DNA of 64,000 nucleotides from Vibrio jasicida CAIM 1864 = LMG 25398 (GTDB lineage: Bacteria > Pseudomonadota > Gammaproteobacteria > Enterobacterales > Vibrionaceae). Shown here in pieces: positions 1 to 10,025 of the stretch. The stretch is taken from assembly GCF_000400365.1 (NCBI RefSeq), contig NZ_BAOG01000003.1:124001-188000 (forward strand), written 5' to 3'. The notes beneath the pieces were generated by a model. That model was not told the DNA's origin and did not search any database. It saw only the letters and a program-made list of their open reading frames with translations. The first letter of the stretch is position 1; each line of letters starts with the position of its first letter. Made by a program: the position numbers and the translations under genes.

Positions 1-523
<523 letters not shown>

Positions 524-541
524 TCCAGGGGATAAATCACT

Positions 542-2947
542 ATGAAATTCAGCGAATCATGGCTTCGTGAGTGGGTTAGTCCTTCGATTACCACTGACGA
601 ACTAACTCACCAAATTACAATGGCGGGTCTAGAAGTTGATGACGTGCTACCTGTAGCAGGTTCGTTCAACGGCGTTAAAGTTGGTCACGTTGTTGAATGT
701 GGTCAACACCCAGATGCAGACAAACTGCGCGTAACTAAAGTTGACGTGGGTGAAGAAGAGCTTCTAGACATCGTTTGTGGCGCACACAACTGTCGCCAAG
801 GTCTGAAAGTAGCAGTAGCAACCGTTGGTGCTGTTCTTCCAGGCGATTTCAAAATCAAAAAAGCGAAACTACGTGGTCAACCATCTCACGGCATGCTTTG
901 TTCATTTACTGAACTAGGTATCGACGTTGAGTCAGACGGCATCATGGAACTGGCAGAAGACGCAGTAATCGGTACCGATTTCCGTGAATTCCTAGGTCTA
1001 GATGACGTAACAGTAGACGTAGACCTAACAGCTAACCGCGCTGACTGTTTCAGCATTCGTGGTCTAGCTCGTGAAGTTGGCGTACTAAACCGCGCTGACG
1101 TAACAGAGCCATCAGTAGAAGCAGTAGCGGCTTCAATCGAAGACAAAGTGTCTATCGAAGTGAAAGCGCCAGCTGCGTGTCCACGTTACCTAGGTCGTGT
1201 TGTTAAGAACGTAAACGTTCAAGCTGAAACGCCACTATGGATGCAAGAAAAACTGCGTCGTTGTGGTATCCGCTCTATCGACCCTGTAGTAGACATCACT
1301 AACTACGTTCTTCTAGAGCAAGGCCAACCAATGCACGCATTCGATCTAGCGAAGATCGAAGGTGGCATCGTAGTTCGTATGGCTGAGCAAGGTGAGAAGC
1401 TAACACTTCTTGACGGCAGCGAAGCAGAACTAAACGCAGATACACTAGTAGTAGCAGACCACAACAAAGCACTTGCAATCGCAGGTATCTTTGGTGGTGA
1501 AGAGTCTGGTGTAACAACTGAGACTAAAGACGTTCTACTAGAGTGTGCTTTCTTTGCACCTGACAACATCCGTGGTCGCGCACGTAGGTACGGTCTGCAC
1601 ACTGATTCTTCAATGCGTTTCGAGCGTGGTGTGGATTACGCACTACAAGTGAGCGCGATAGAGCGTGCAACTCAGCTTCTTGTTGAAATCTGTGGCGGTG
1701 AAGTAGCACCTGTTGTTGCTGTAGAGTCTGAAGCAGACCTACCTAAGCCAAACAAAGTTGCTCTACGTCGCACTAAACTAGACAACCTACTAGGTCACCA
1801 CATTGCTGATGCTGACGTAGTAGAAATCCTAGAGCGTCTAGGTTTGACTGTTGAAGCTTCAGAAGAAGGTTGGATGGCAGTAGCGCCAACATGGCGTTTC
1901 GATATCGCTATCGAGCAAGACCTGATTGAAGAAGTTGGCCGTATTTACGGTTACGACAACATCCCTAACCAACACCCAGCAGCAGCGCTTAAGATGCACA
2001 ACCACGTTGAAGCGGATCTTCCACTGAAACGCGTTCGTGATCTTCTTGTTGACCGCGGTTACCACGAAGCAATTACATACAGCTTCGTTGAGCCAGAGCA
2101 ACAAAAGCTAGTTGTTCCAGGTGTTGAGCCGCTAATCCTGCCATTCCCAATTTCAGCGGATATGTCAGCGATGCGTCTTGGTCTTATCCAAGGTCTGCTG
2201 AACACGGTTGTTCACAACCAGAAACGTCAACAGCCACGCGTTCGTCTATTCGAATACGGCCTACGTTTCATCCCATGTGAATCTGCAGAAAACGGTATGC
2301 GCCAAGAGCCAATGCTTGCAGGTGTTATCGCTGGTACTCGTGGTGAAGAGCACTGGGATATCGAAACTAACACGGTTGATTTCTTCGATCTTAAGGGTGA
2401 TCTAGAAGCGATTCTAGAGCTATCTGCGAACGAAAAAGCATACTCTTTCGCTGCACTGTCACCTGAAAGCAAAAAAGCTAACCCAGCACTTCATCCAGGT
2501 CAATCTGCGACAATCATCGTAGATGGCAAAGAAGTGGGCGTGATCGGTACAGTTCACCCTGAGCTTGAGCGTAAGTTCGGTCTAAACGGTCGTACTATCG
2601 TATTCGAAATCGAATGGTCTGCAATCAACAGCAAAGTGATCCCAGAAGCGGTAGCACTTTCTAAATTCCCTTCAAACCGTCGCGATATCGCGGTAGTCGT
2701 GGACGAAGCTGTTGCATCTGGTGACATCGTTAACGCTTGTCTAGAGCAAGGTGGCGAGTTCCTTAAAGATGCGAAACTGTTCGACGTTTACGTAGGTAAA
2801 GGTGTTGAAGAAGGTAAGAAGAGCCTAGCCATTGCTCTGACTCTACAGTCACTTGAGCGTACGCTTGAAGATGCAGATATCGCTGGTGCGGTTGACGCTA
2901 TCGTTGCTCACGTTTCTGAGAAGTTTGGTGCGTCGCTACGTGACTAA
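542..2947 (+). CDS. pheT: Phenylalanyl-tRNA synthetase beta subunit
   Basis: Beta subunit of PheRS; it binds tRNA-Phe and edits mischarged Tyr-tRNA. At 801 residues it is close to the family's usual ~795. Domains in order: EMAP-like tRNA-binding domain (~39-148), B3/B4 editing domain (~210-385), B5 (~400-475), and a C-terminal ferredoxin-like anticodon-binding domain (~705-797, with the [14 protein letters not shown] entry). The ATG follows an AGGGGAT ribosome-binding site 18 bases after pheS. A strong intrinsic terminator follows, so unlike in E. coli the message does not obviously continue into ihfA, which lies 2.3 kb downstream. Confidence 0.98.
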   Translation: MKFSESWLREWVSPSITTDELTHQITMAGLEVDDVLPVAGSFNGVKVGHVVECGQHPDADKLRVTKVDVGEEELLDIVCGAHNCRQGLKVAVATVGAVLPGDFKIKKAKLRGQPSHGMLCSFTELGIDVESDGIMELAEDAVIGTDFREFLGLDDVTVDVDLTANRADCFSIRGLAREVGVLNRADVTEPSVEAVAASIEDKVSIEVKAPAACPRYLGRVVKNVNVQAETPLWMQEKLRRCGIRSIDPVVDITNYVLLEQGQPMHAFDLAKIEGGIVVRMAEQGEKLTLLDGSEAELNADTLVVADHNKALAIAGIFGGEESGVTTETKDVLLECAFFAPDNIRGRARRYGLHTDSSMRFERGVDYALQVSAIERATQLLVEICGGEVAPVVAVESEADLPKPNKVALRRTKLDNLLGHHIADADVVEILERLGLTVEASEEGWMAVAPTWRFDIAIEQDLIEEVGRIYGYDNIPNQHPAAALKMHNHVEADLPLKRVRDLLVDRGYHEAITYSFVEPEQQKLVVPGVEPLILPFPISADMSAMRLGLIQGLLNTVVHNQKRQQPRVRLFEYGLRFIPCESAENGMRQEPMLAGVIAGTRGEEHWDIETNTVDFFDLKGDLEAILELSANEKAYSFAALSPESKKANPALHPGQSATIIVDGKEVGVIGTVHPELERKFGLNGRTIVFEIEWSAINSKVIPEAVALSKFPSNRRDIAVVVDEAVASGDIVNACLEQGGEFLKDAKLFDVYVGKGVEEGKKSLAIALTLQSLERTLEDADIAGAVDAIVAHVSEKFGASLRD

Positions 2948-2980
2948 TCTTGCGTAACGCATCTTCTTAAGAAATGAAAA

Positions 2981-3006
2981 CCCTGCCAGTTTGGCAGGGT
3001 TTTTTG
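2981..3006 (+). terminator. Rho-independent terminator of pheST
   Basis: An 8-bp GC-rich stem (CCCTGCCA / TGGCAGGG, 2981-2988 with 2992-2999), a 3-nt loop and a run of T. It lies 33 bases past the pheT stop. Confidence 0.93.
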
Positions 3007-3013
3007 TATTTTT

Positions 3014-3055
3014 GGAATAGGGAATAGGGAATAGGGAATAGGGAATAGGGAATAG
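3014..3055. repeat. Perfect 7-bp tandem repeat, six copies
   Basis: Six uninterrupted copies of GGAATAG fill the space between the pheT terminator and the stop codon of the convergent phosphoesterase gene (stop 3056-3058). Perfect short tandem arrays of this kind usually vary in copy number by slipped-strand pairing. Here a change would alter only intergenic length or the 3' UTR of the minus-strand gene, not a reading frame. Confidence 0.95.
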
Positions 3056-3802
3056 CTAGAGCCAAATTGTCTCCACTTTGATCCTCTCATCTTCAAAGAA
3101 AATCTTATTCACACCAATCTTTTCACTTCGGTTGTATTCGTCAATACTGTGGTCAAAGCCGTAAGCGGTGGCGGGGGCCATATGTTGAGTCACACCTTGC
3201 TTCGTCACCGTTAGTGCATCATGACCATGCCCGCAAATTACATCTTGAACTCGATGCTTAGCCAAAAGCGCAAGTAAGCTCGCATCGTTCTCCAAACAAA
3301 TCGCTTTCATCCAGTCTGAGCCGACAGGAATAATGGGATGGTGGACAACGACAATCGGGTTGGTTGCATGGCGAAGCTGCCGTTTAAAGCGGGCAACTCC
3401 ACGGTTATCAACTCGGCCAGAGCCAAGAGGATGGTGTTCATCTAATGGTTTAGCGCTCGAATCTAAAAACAATACTTGTCGCCCATTAATTTCCGCTTTT
3501 TCAACAACATGAATGCTGCTATCACGAAATTCTTCTTTCATTAGGATGAAGTCATCATGGTTACCTGCAATGGCATAAACGTGTTTGTTTTGGATATGTT
3601 TATTTAAGAACGCAAGCAAAGCTTGATAGTCGCTAGCCCTAGGGTTGCAGCATAGGTCTCCAGTCAGTAGGAGAGTGTCGCAGGTTGTTTCATTTTGAGC
3701 CGTATTAAGGGCTTTGCGAAGGCGGTTAAAGCTGGATTCATCGCTTAAGTGGCAATCACTAATTTGGATAACGGTACGCACGATTATGAAATAGCCTGAC
3801 AT
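3056..3802 (-). CDS. Calcineurin-like metallophosphoesterase (Icc/CpdA-like)
   Basis: A cytoplasmic 248-residue dimetal phosphoesterase. The full set of metal-binding motifs is present in order: SDCHL (~16-20), TGDLC (~46), GNHD (~80), HHPI (~142) and GHGH (~191). This layout matches the Icc/CpdA group that hydrolyses cyclic AMP, but vibrios normally carry a separate CpdA beside tolC, so this may be a paralogue with another phosphodiester substrate and no symbol is given. No clear Shine-Dalgarno precedes the ATG at 3802; a GTG seven codons later (V-R-T-V-I-Q) is a possible alternative. It is convergent with pheT and sits between pheT and ihfA, which are adjacent in many gammaproteobacteria. 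Confidence 0.85.
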   Translation of the reverse strand: MSGYFIIVRTVIQISDCHLSDESSFNRLRKALNTAQNETTCDTLLLTGDLCCNPRASDYQALLAFLNKHIQNKHVYAIAGNHDDFILMKEEFRDSSIHVVEKAEINGRQVLFLDSSAKPLDEHHPLGSGRVDNRGVARFKRQLRHATNPIVVVHHPIIPVGSDWMKAICLENDASLLALLAKHRVQDVICGHGHDALTVTKQGVTQHMAPATAYGFDHSIDEYNRSEKIGVNKIFFEDERIKVETIWL

Positions 3803-3868
3803 TCTGTTGAGTTATTTAGTGCAGTGTAACATTGTTAATCGCTGTGTGGTCCGCGAGCTTTGATGCCT

Positions 3869-4747
3869 TTATGTCAATGAAAGCGTAAACATTAACAGTA
3901 ATGGTAGCGTGAGAATGCTAAAGAAGTTACCAAATAGCACCATAGAGGCGACGGTCATCGGCTCTATGTTCAATCGTTCAGCAAAAAGATAATTCATCAC
4001 TGCTGGTGGCAACATTGTAAATAGCACCATCATTTGCAATTGCATGGTTGGAAGTGGGATAAGCCAATAAATTACCGCAAACGCGACCGCACCAGTTAAC
4101 AACGACTGCACTGTACAAAGCAACCCTACTCTCAAACCACCAAGTCTTAAGTTACACATCTGAGCACCCAGAGAAAGCAGCATGACAGGGACAGCGGCTT
4201 GTCCAAGTAAAGCGGTCGCTTCGTAAAATGGTGGCCAAACGTTGAATCCAGAAAGGTTGATAATGAGTGCTAAAGAAGCAGAGATAAAAATAGGCATTTT
4301 AAACATTTGCTTCAATGGGTTGCCACTACTTAGAAGCATCACGCCCAAACTGATATGTAAACAGGCAGAAACCACAAACAACAATACTGCAGAAGGGAGA
4401 GCTAGCTCTCCAAAAGTATAGGTGAACAACGGAATTGCAAGGTTTCCGCTATTTCTAAACATATGTGGTGGTGCCCACGCTTTGAAAGAGAGTCCTGTTA
4501 ACTTGGCTATGGGTAGCATGAGTAATCCAGGGACGATAACAGCAATAATTGCGGCCAGTAGGAGGGGGGCTTGCCCAATATCAAGAGGCATGCTGACCAA
4601 AGACGAAAAGACCAATGCAGGAGTAAACACATCCATGTTGATGCGATTGATCGGCCGAAAATCTGGTTTGATATAACGCCCGACTAAATAACCCGCACAA
4701 GCTAAAGCAAAAACAGGGAACAGAATACTGATGACTTGGTGAAACAT
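3869..4747 (-). CDS. AEC-family (auxin efflux carrier-like) permease
   Basis: Inner-membrane transporter of the AEC family, predicted to move a small organic anion. About ten hydrophobic helices are visible with the typical opening ILFPVFALACAGYLVGR and the conserved N-R segment in the fourth helix (MFRNSGNLAIPLF). The open frame extends 11 codons further upstream to 4780, but the internal Met before F-H-Q-V matches the usual family start, giving 292 residues. Substrate cannot be read from the sequence. It is transcribed toward the phosphoesterase gene with a 66-bp gap and away from ihfA across a 500-bp AT-rich region. Confidence 0.85.
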   Translation of the reverse strand: MFHQVISILFPVFALACAGYLVGRYIKPDFRPINRINMDVFTPALVFSSLVSMPLDIGQAPLLLAAIIAVIVPGLLMLPIAKLTGLSFKAWAPPHMFRNSGNLAIPLFTYTFGELALPSAVLLFVVSACLHISLGVMLLSSGNPLKQMFKMPIFISASLALIINLSGFNVWPPFYEATALLGQAAVPVMLLSLGAQMCNLRLGGLRVGLLCTVQSLLTGAVAFAVIYWLIPLPTMQLQMMVLFTMLPPAVMNYLFAERLNIEPMTVASMVLFGNFFSILTLPLLLMFTLSLT

Positions 4748-4780
4748 TGGGCGCTCTGAACGGGAGTTATTTATTTGCAA

Positions 4781-5275
4781 ACAGTACCAATGTTTCTCTA
4801 TGTCGTCATTGTTATCTCATCAGAATATTGGCACCGTTCAAGCTTTCTTTTTATGGAAAAATCAGCAGTATCTGCATTAAAAGTAACTTGAATGGTACTG
4901 GTCAGATCTATATTGCTCATCACTCAAACCACTGAAAAATTGGAAAGTTTTTTGTCAATTGTTTGTAAAGTGACCAGTATCTGACATTTTTGTTAAATAG
5001 TGATTAATGTTGTTTTTTGTTTTCAAACTAGTAATTTGAACTGGATATTTTTCCTTGAAAAGAGAGAATTAAAGTAAAATCTCGAAATATTGGTGGGTAA
5101 AGTAGCTTCCTCTTCCAGTGAACGATATATTAGCAAAGAAAAAAGTTGGCGAAAATCATAAGCTTGGCATACACTTCCTGATGTAACCCCGATATGTTGT
5201 TGAATTGGTAGGGTAAAACTGCTCTGGCGCTACACATAAGGTAGCATTGTTTAACATAGCTTTGAGGAAAGTTTT
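4781..5275. promoter_or_regulatory. AT-rich divergent promoter region of AEC permease and ihfA
   Basis: Nearly 500 bases without a convincing gene. It contains a 9-bp inverted repeat, TACTGGTCA (4896-4904) and TGACCAGTA (4971-4979), which could be an operator for either flanking gene; the left arm continues as ACTGGTCAGATC, resembling a FadR half-site plus spacer. A small hairpin GCTAC/GTAGC (5229-5245) lies just before the ihfA ribosome-binding site (GAGGAAAG). No promoter hexamers are convincing enough to mark. Confidence 0.5.
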
Positions 5276-5572
5276 ATGGCGCTCACAAAAGCCGAACTTG
5301 CAGAAAACCTGTTTGATAAATTGGGATTTAGTAAACGGGACGCCAAGGAAACGGTGGAAGTGTTCTTTGAAGAGATTCGTAAGGCACTGGAAAGTGGCGA
5401 ACAGGTAAAACTGTCAGGTTTTGGTAACTTCGATCTTCGTGATAAGAACGAACGACCTGGTCGTAACCCGAAAACTGGTGAAGATATTCCAATTACTGCT
5501 CGACGTGTCGTTACGTTCCGCCCGGGTCAGAAGTTGAAAGCTCGCGTAGAGAACTTAAAGGCAGACCAGTAA
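5276..5572 (+). CDS. ihfA: Integration host factor alpha subunit
   Basis: One half of the IHF heterodimer, a nucleoid protein that bends DNA sharply in the minor groove and serves recombination, replication and sigma54 promoters. The 98 residues cover the whole DNABII fold. The flexible arm is seen as [14 protein letters not shown] (~60-73), containing the intercalating proline, and the family signature G-F-G-N-F is at ~47-51. A GAGGAAAG site precedes the ATG. In E. coli ihfA is the last gene of the pheST operon; here it is separated by two opposite-strand genes and must use its own promoter. Confidence 0.98.
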   Translation: MALTKAELAENLFDKLGFSKRDAKETVEVFFEEIRKALESGEQVKLSGFGNFDLRDKNERPGRNPKTGEDIPITARRVVTFRPGQKLKARVENLKADQ

Positions 5573-5590
5573 GCCATGTAACATGGATTG

Positions 5591-5617
5591 AGACCACGCT
5601 TTGTCGTGGTCTTTTTG
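5591..5617 (+). terminator. Rho-independent terminator of ihfA
   Basis: Stem AGACCACG / CGTGGTCT (5591-5598, 5605-5612) followed by T's, 19 bases after the ihfA stop. Confidence 0.92.
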
Positions 5618-5652
5618 TCTGTAGGTTTCGGTATTTACTAAAGAACAAATAA

Positions 5653-5681
5653 AAAAACCACCGCAATTTCGGTGGTTTTTT
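5653..5681 (-). terminator. Terminator of relV (works on both strands)
   Basis: An 11-bp stem AAAAACCACCG / CGGTGGTTTTT (5653-5663, 5670-5680) with A and T tracts on both sides. It is placed for relV on the minus strand and as a second stop for ihfA. Confidence 0.9.
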
Positions 5682-5708
5682 AGTATTAAGTACATCAGTT
5701 TATGTCAA

Positions 5709-6482
5709 TTATGCCGCTTCTAAGTGTGTCGTTAGGTATGGATGCCATGCCTCTTGATACAAGTTTTTAGATTGCGTACGCATGTTTCTAATTGATGCCA
5801 TTTCTAAGTCATTCAAATGGCGATCCTCCACTAGAGCTTGACGCTCTAATTTCTGAATCTGTTCATATAAGTCGTGTTCTGGACCGTTTTTTACATCCGC
5901 AATAGCTTTTAAATGCAGCTGCACTTCGGCAACGAGGTTGGTCTTAGGTAAACGAACTAAGAGGTTTAGGTCTCGATAACCGGAAGCTGTTGGTTTTTTA
6001 AAGCGGTTTTTCACTTTCACTATCGTTGTTTCACGCTCTAACGCTTCGTATACCGAAACCAAGCTTGCTACATCGTCAGCAACAATGGTTGCACGTGCTA
6101 AGTCAGTGATTCGGTTTACTTGACCGTCCAATTCGTGAACAATTTTCTCTTCGGCACGGTGCTGAGATTTAACGCCAGCAAAGTAAGGCTGAGCATCAGT
6201 AAGAAGGGCAGTACTTTTACAGATAGTCTCTAGCTCGAACTGCGCTTGGTGAGCTTTGCTGTAAAGTACGTCGAAATCTGAATAAGGCTGAGTTGGTTTG
6301 GAGTCGATTGACTGAATACCATACAAACCACTAAGGCTATGTTTGAACAATTTTGAACAAACTTCGTTTTGACTAGCTGAACGATCTTGTTCGTTATTTG
6401 TGACATTTGGAAGTGCGGCGAACGCCGGCGCACGGCTTAGTACTAGAAGCATCAATGCTGTAGTACGTAGAAATAAGCTCAT
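5709..6482 (-). CDS. relV: RelV-type small alarmone synthetase
   Basis: A 257-residue protein with a lone RelA/SpoT synthetase domain and no hydrolase, TGS or ACT domain. It is expected to make (p)ppGpp from ATP and GTP/GDP. The domain runs ~65-200: K105, D127 and R130 (ITDLARATIV), L148, the G-Y-R-D loop at ~168-171 and E186 (VAEVQLHL). These sit two residues before the positions I recall as essential in V. cholerae RelV (K107, D129, R132, L150, E188), and ihfA is the neighbour in both. The odd part is the N-terminus: residues 1-23 look like a cleavable signal peptide (basic R6, hydrophobic core, A-F-A-A cleavage site), which is unexpected for an enzyme using cytoplasmic nucleotides. A later start is not obvious. 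Confidence 0.9.
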   Translation of the reverse strand: MSLFLRTTALMLLVLSRAPAFAALPNVTNNEQDRSASQNEVCSKLFKHSLSGLYGIQSIDSKPTQPYSDFDVLYSKAHQAQFELETICKSTALLTDAQPYFAGVKSQHRAEEKIVHELDGQVNRITDLARATIVADDVASLVSVYEALERETTIVKVKNRFKKPTASGYRDLNLLVRLPKTNLVAEVQLHLKAIADVKNGPEHDLYEQIQKLERQALVEDRHLNDLEMASIRNMRTQSKNLYQEAWHPYLTTHLEAA

Positions 6483-6816
6483 TCACTCTCCTTAACTTGC
6501 TTGCACTTAGAAAATGGGTAACGAAAAGGTCACTAAGATTCGCAAATCAGGTACTACCTATTTAATGGGGGCTCTGTGAAAGATTCCAAGGCTGAGTTTT
6601 AACCTAATAGTAGAATCGTGTTCCAGATCACCATTTCGCTTGCCTTTATTCTGACAACCAGAAAAAGGAAGGGTTCATTCTTGAACGATAGCTATTCTAC
6701 CAATGCTGTATTAACCAAAGATGAACAACATAGACAAATTTGAAAAAATCATTAGTCTTAGCCCACAAAGTAGCGTTAATGCTCATTGTATTTATCAGCC
6801 GACAAGTAGAAGTAAA
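6483..6816. promoter_or_regulatory. Divergent promoter region relV / tpm
   Basis: This holds the promoters of two divergent genes. The tpm reading frame stays open upstream to 6721, but that extension is composed of unlikely residues and the conserved protein begins at 6817. No operator that I can name is visible. Confidence 0.5.
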
Positions 6817-7467
6817 ATGAGAGATCAAGAATTTTGGCACAACAAATGGGCGAGTAACCAAATCGGTTTTCACCTAGATGATGTAAACCCACTATTGCCA
6901 GTATTTTGGCAACGCACCAACCCAAAACGTGAAGACATAGTGTTGGCTCCTCTGTGTGGTAAGTCTGAAGACCTAATTTGGCTTGCGACGAAACATGACG
7001 AGGTTCAAGGTGTTGAGCTAAGCCAAATTGCGGTAAGAGCATTTTTTGCTGAGCATTTCTATACCCCGACCGTTACGTCGATTAACGGCATGCATGAGCT
7101 GTATCAGTTCGACGAGCTGTCCATTTATACAGGTGACTTTTTTACTGCGCCAGTTTCTAAAGCCGATATCATTTATGATCGTGCAGCCTTGGTTGCATTG
7201 CCTCAAGAGATGCGAGAAGAATACGTAGTTCGTCTTAAGCAACTGTTGAACCCTGGCGGACGTATTTTACTTGTGACTCTTAACTACCCACAGGATGAGA
7301 TGTCAGGACCTCCATTTAGCGTGCCAGTCGAAGAGATTGAACAGTTGTTTGCGGGTGATAAGGTAACTTGTTTGAATGTCGACCAAGCCGACGAAAACCA
7401 TCCGAAAATTGCGAAGAAAGGTCTAAGTCGCTTCTCTGAAGAAGTGTACTTAATAGAGAGCGAATAA
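6817..7467 (+). CDS. tpm: Thiopurine S-methyltransferase
   Basis: SAM-dependent methyltransferase of the TPMT family, cytoplasmic, which in bacteria methylates thiopurines and detoxifies tellurite or selenite species. The protein opens [12 protein letters not shown], the standard family start, so the internal ATG at 6817 (216 residues) is preferred over the upstream frame opening at 6721. The SAM-binding loop is [14 protein letters not shown] (~46-59), followed by the acidic GVELS strand end, and [10 protein letters not shown] (~125-134) is the family's motif IV. It stands alone, divergent from relV and convergent with purT. Confidence 0.93.
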   Translation: MRDQEFWHNKWASNQIGFHLDDVNPLLPVFWQRTNPKREDIVLAPLCGKSEDLIWLATKHDEVQGVELSQIAVRAFFAEHFYTPTVTSINGMHELYQFDELSIYTGDFFTAPVSKADIIYDRAALVALPQEMREEYVVRLKQLLNPGGRILLVTLNYPQDEMSGPPFSVPVEEIEQLFAGDKVTCLNVDQADENHPKIAKKGLSRFSEEVYLIESE

Positions 7468-7492
7468 AGGGCTTTCGAACCCACAGAAAGAA

Positions 7493-7522
7493 AAAGCGCA
7501 GCCAAATTGAGCTGCGCTTTTG
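7493..7522. terminator. Bidirectional terminator tpm / purT
   Basis: A 10-bp stem AAAGCGCAGC / GCTGCGCTTT (7493-7502, 7511-7520) flanked by A and T runs between two convergent genes. Confidence 0.92.
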
Positions 7523-7546
7523 TATATATTGAGCTGATTAACGAAA

Positions 7547-8722
7547 TCAGTAAACGATCTTTACTTTAGATGCGCTGTTCACTGCATCTTCAATCGAATC
7601 TTCAATCGTTTTACGGCGAGTTAAAACGACACCTAAGCGACGGCGACCGTCGATTTCTGGCTTACCAAACAAGCGAACTTGTGTTTGTGGTTGAGCCAGT
7701 GCTTTTGCAATATTATCAAAGCGGATATCGGTGGAGGTGCCTTGCCCAAGAATGACTGCTGATGCTGAAGGACCATACTGAACGATGCTGTTAATCGGCA
7801 TACCAGTAAACGCGCGAACATGAAGTGCAAACTCAGACATTTCTTGAGAAATCATGGTTACCATGCCAGTGTCGTGTGGGCGAGGGGAAACTTCATTAAA
7901 AATAACCTTATCGCCTTTAACAAATAGCTCTACACCAAAGAGGCCGTAGCCACCTAGTGCATTAACGACTTTCTCTGCTGTGTATTCAGCCGCTTTGATG
8001 GCGTTGTCTGACATTGCTTGTGGCTGCCATGATTCACGGTAATCACCATCCTCTTGGCGATGCCCGATCGGAGCACAGAAATGCACTCCGTCAGCTGCGC
8101 GCACGGTTAACAGTGTGATTTCGTAATCGAAGTCAATAAAACCTTCAACAATCACACGTCCAGCGCCTGTACGCCCACCTTCTTGTGCATAATCCCACGC
8201 GGTTTGAACATCTTCTTCTGATTTGATAACGCTTTGACCTTTACCTGAAGAGCTCATCACTGGCTTCACAACACATGGGATACCAACATGTTCTACTGCC
8301 GCTTTAAAGTCCTCAAAGCTATCAGCAAACTGATAAGGGGAAGTGTTTAGCGCCAACTCTTCAGCAGCAAGGCGGCGAATGCCTTCACGGTTCATTGTTA
8401 ACTTAGTTGCTTTCGCTGTAGGAACAACATTCAAGCCTTTCTCTTCTAATTCGACTAATTTGTCGGTCGCGATAGCTTCAATTTCAGGAACCACGTAAGC
8501 AGGTTGCTCTTTGTTGATGATCTCTTCCAGTGTCTGACCATCAAGCATGTCGATGACGTAGCTACGATGCGCCACTTGCATCGCTGGAGCATCGGCATAA
8601 CGGTCGCATGCGATTACTTCCAAACCAAGACGTTGGCATTCAATTGCCACTTCTTTACCAAGCTCGCCAGAGCCCAAAAGTAATACACGGGTAGCATGAG
8701 TGCTAGTAGCAGTACCGAACAT
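7547..8722 (-). CDS. purT: Formate-dependent phosphoribosylglycinamide formyltransferase (GAR transformylase 2)
   Basis: Third step of purine synthesis: uses formate and ATP to formylate GAR, the folate-independent alternative to PurN. It is an ATP-grasp enzyme of 391 residues. The N-terminal fold has the glycine loop [11 protein letters not shown] (~15-25), the ATP-grasp core spans ~115-310 with the loop SSSGKGQSV (~162-170), and metal ligands lie in GVELFV and [12 protein letters not shown] (~275-295). A PurR operator sits ~70-83 bases upstream of the start, consistent with control by hypoxanthine/guanine as in E. coli. Confidence 0.97.
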   Translation of the reverse strand: MFGTATSTHATRVLLLGSGELGKEVAIECQRLGLEVIACDRYADAPAMQVAHRSYVIDMLDGQTLEEIINKEQPAYVVPEIEAIATDKLVELEEKGLNVVPTAKATKLTMNREGIRRLAAEELALNTSPYQFADSFEDFKAAVEHVGIPCVVKPVMSSSGKGQSVIKSEEDVQTAWDYAQEGGRTGAGRVIVEGFIDFDYEITLLTVRAADGVHFCAPIGHRQEDGDYRESWQPQAMSDNAIKAAEYTAEKVVNALGGYGLFGVELFVKGDKVIFNEVSPRPHDTGMVTMISQEMSEFALHVRAFTGMPINSIVQYGPSASAVILGQGTSTDIRFDNIAKALAQPQTQVRLFGKPEIDGRRRLGVVLTRRKTIEDSIEDAVNSASKVKIVY

Positions 8723-8789
8723 AGTGTTCCCTTACAAAATAAAGTGATGAAACAGAAATTGCAGAGGATCATACTGATTTTTACGGATG

Positions 8790-8805
8790 AAGCAAACGTT
8801 TGCGC
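8790..8805. promoter_or_regulatory. PurR operator upstream of purT
   Basis: A near-perfect PUR box with the symmetric core GCAAACGTTTGC at 8792-8803, matching the PurR consensus (ACGCAAACGTTTNCGT) at almost all positions. It lies 68 bases before the purT start codon. Confidence 0.88.
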
Positions 8806-8820
8806 ATGGTTTTTGATAAT

Positions 8821-8848
8821 AAAAAAGGCCCTACTTCAAGTAGAGCCT
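8821..8848 (-). terminator. Terminator of cdd
   Basis: On the minus strand: stem AGGC-CTAC / GTAG-GCCT with one mismatch, then six T's. It lies 20 bases after the cdd stop. Confidence 0.8.
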
Positions 8849-8869
8849 ATCTCTTAAGCATCGTATGAA

Positions 8870-9757
8870 TTAAACGTTCACAAAACTCACTGGAATATCA
8901 GGATTTAGTGCTTCTAGCGTTGATTGAGTATCAGCTAGGTGACTGATCTTGCCTTGTGAGTTTTCAACCAAGGCTGCTGCTTTGATGTCTTCAAGCTGCT
9001 CACCCGACATCAAGATCTGAATCAGAGCAACTTGAAGTGGAGGAAGGCTAGGGTTGAACGCTGCATTCTCTGCATACGCGCCTTGGAATACGCGACCGCT
9101 GTTCATCTCAAGCGCAATACCGCTTAAGTTGTTAGTGTATGGCGCGTGGCTGATGTTCATCGCATTGACGGCTTTTTGGATTAAAGCATCGTCTTCATCA
9201 CAAACAAACTCGTGCTTCACCTCAGCCATAAGACCTGACTCAATGCCTAGATCCGCTGGACCAAACGCTTCAGGAAGGTAGTGATGAAGTGACTTTTCTT
9301 CACGTTCTGGTAATTGGATCTTCAGTTCTTTCGCGGTGCTTAGTTCATTCATGAACTGACGGCAGTGACCACAAGGGCTGTAGTTGATGGTAATGTCTTT
9401 TACGCCATGTTCGCCTTTCATCCAAGCGTGGCTAATCGCGCACTGCTCAGCATGAACGGTTTGACCTAGTTGAACACCGAAAAATTCCATGTTCGCGCCA
9501 AAATAAAGACGACCTGATAGGCCGCGAACAATCGCACCTACATAAAACTCAGAAATCGGAGCGTAAGAAAACGCTGCGGCAAAAGGAAGTAGAGCAACAC
9601 GAAGCTCTTTGTCTGAAAGGTTGGTAGCGTTCAGCAGCTCATCAAACTGTTGCTCAGAAATAGTGGCATCAAAATCGTCAGCGAGAACGATAGGAGCAAG
9701 ATGTGTTGAAAGTGCTTCAGGAGCGCTTGCTAGCGCCTGTTCAATGCGACTTTTCAT
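8870..9757 (-). CDS. cdd: Cytidine deaminase
   Basis: Deaminates cytidine and deoxycytidine to uridine forms in pyrimidine salvage. The 295-residue length marks the long, dimeric enterobacterial-type enzyme with an active N-terminal domain and a decayed C-terminal copy. The zinc site is complete: HAEQ (~103-106, ligand His and catalytic Glu) and PCGHCRQ (~130-136, two Cys ligands). It is preceded on the same strand by yohJK, the same yohJ-yohK-cdd order as E. coli. A CRP-like site lies ~56-71 bases upstream of the start. Confidence 0.97.
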   Translation of the reverse strand: MKSRIEQALASAPEALSTHLAPIVLADDFDATISEQQFDELLNATNLSDKELRVALLPFAAAFSYAPISEFYVGAIVRGLSGRLYFGANMEFFGVQLGQTVHAEQCAISHAWMKGEHGVKDITINYSPCGHCRQFMNELSTAKELKIQLPEREEKSLHHYLPEAFGPADLGIESGLMAEVKHEFVCDEDDALIQKAVNAMNISHAPYTNNLSGIALEMNSGRVFQGAYAENAAFNPSLPPLQVALIQILMSGEQLEDIKAAALVENSQGKISHLADTQSTLEALNPDIPVSFVNV

Positions 9758-9812
9758 GTCGAATCCTTGTTATTGCATGGACAGTTATTCTATGCGAAAG
9801 ATGGAAATGTTC

Positions 9813-9828
9813 TGTGCTTTAGATCACG
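9813..9828. promoter_or_regulatory. Candidate CRP-cAMP site upstream of cdd
   Basis: TGTGC-N6-TCACG, two mismatches from TGTGA-N6-TCACA, in the 270-bp region before cdd. In E. coli cdd is controlled by CRP and CytR, so the position is meaningful, but the match was judged by eye. Confidence 0.5.
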
Positions 9829-9972
9829 TTAATGTCTGTAATGATAATTTACGTTACATAGTTAGAGTGAGCTCACACATGTATTCGATTGCACAGAGGC
9901 TTAACGTTATCTCTGTCCCATAAATAACTATATCAACTCAGATTCATACTGCGAATTTTTTGGAAAGGAGTT

Positions 9973-10014
9973 AAAGCCTGCTCAGTCTATTTACGTCAAG
10001 AAAGAGCAGGCTTT
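9973..10014 (-). terminator. Long-stem hairpin behind yohJK
   Basis: An 11-bp perfect inverted repeat AAAGCCTGCTC / GAGCAGGCTTT (9973-9983, 10004-10014) with a 20-nt loop and only a short T-rich tail on the minus strand. Likely terminator of yohJK; it could also be a processing or operator element. Confidence 0.65.
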
Positions 10015-10025
10015 GGCATTTATCT

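Noticed and set aside
2208-2405. ORF inside pheT in another frame
   Set aside because: A shadow of the real gene, with no ribosome site or family resemblance.
9866-9877. GTGAGCTCAC palindrome upstream of cdd as a CRP site
   Set aside because: The half-sites are directly joined instead of six bases apart; the TGTGC-N6-TCACG site nearby fits better.
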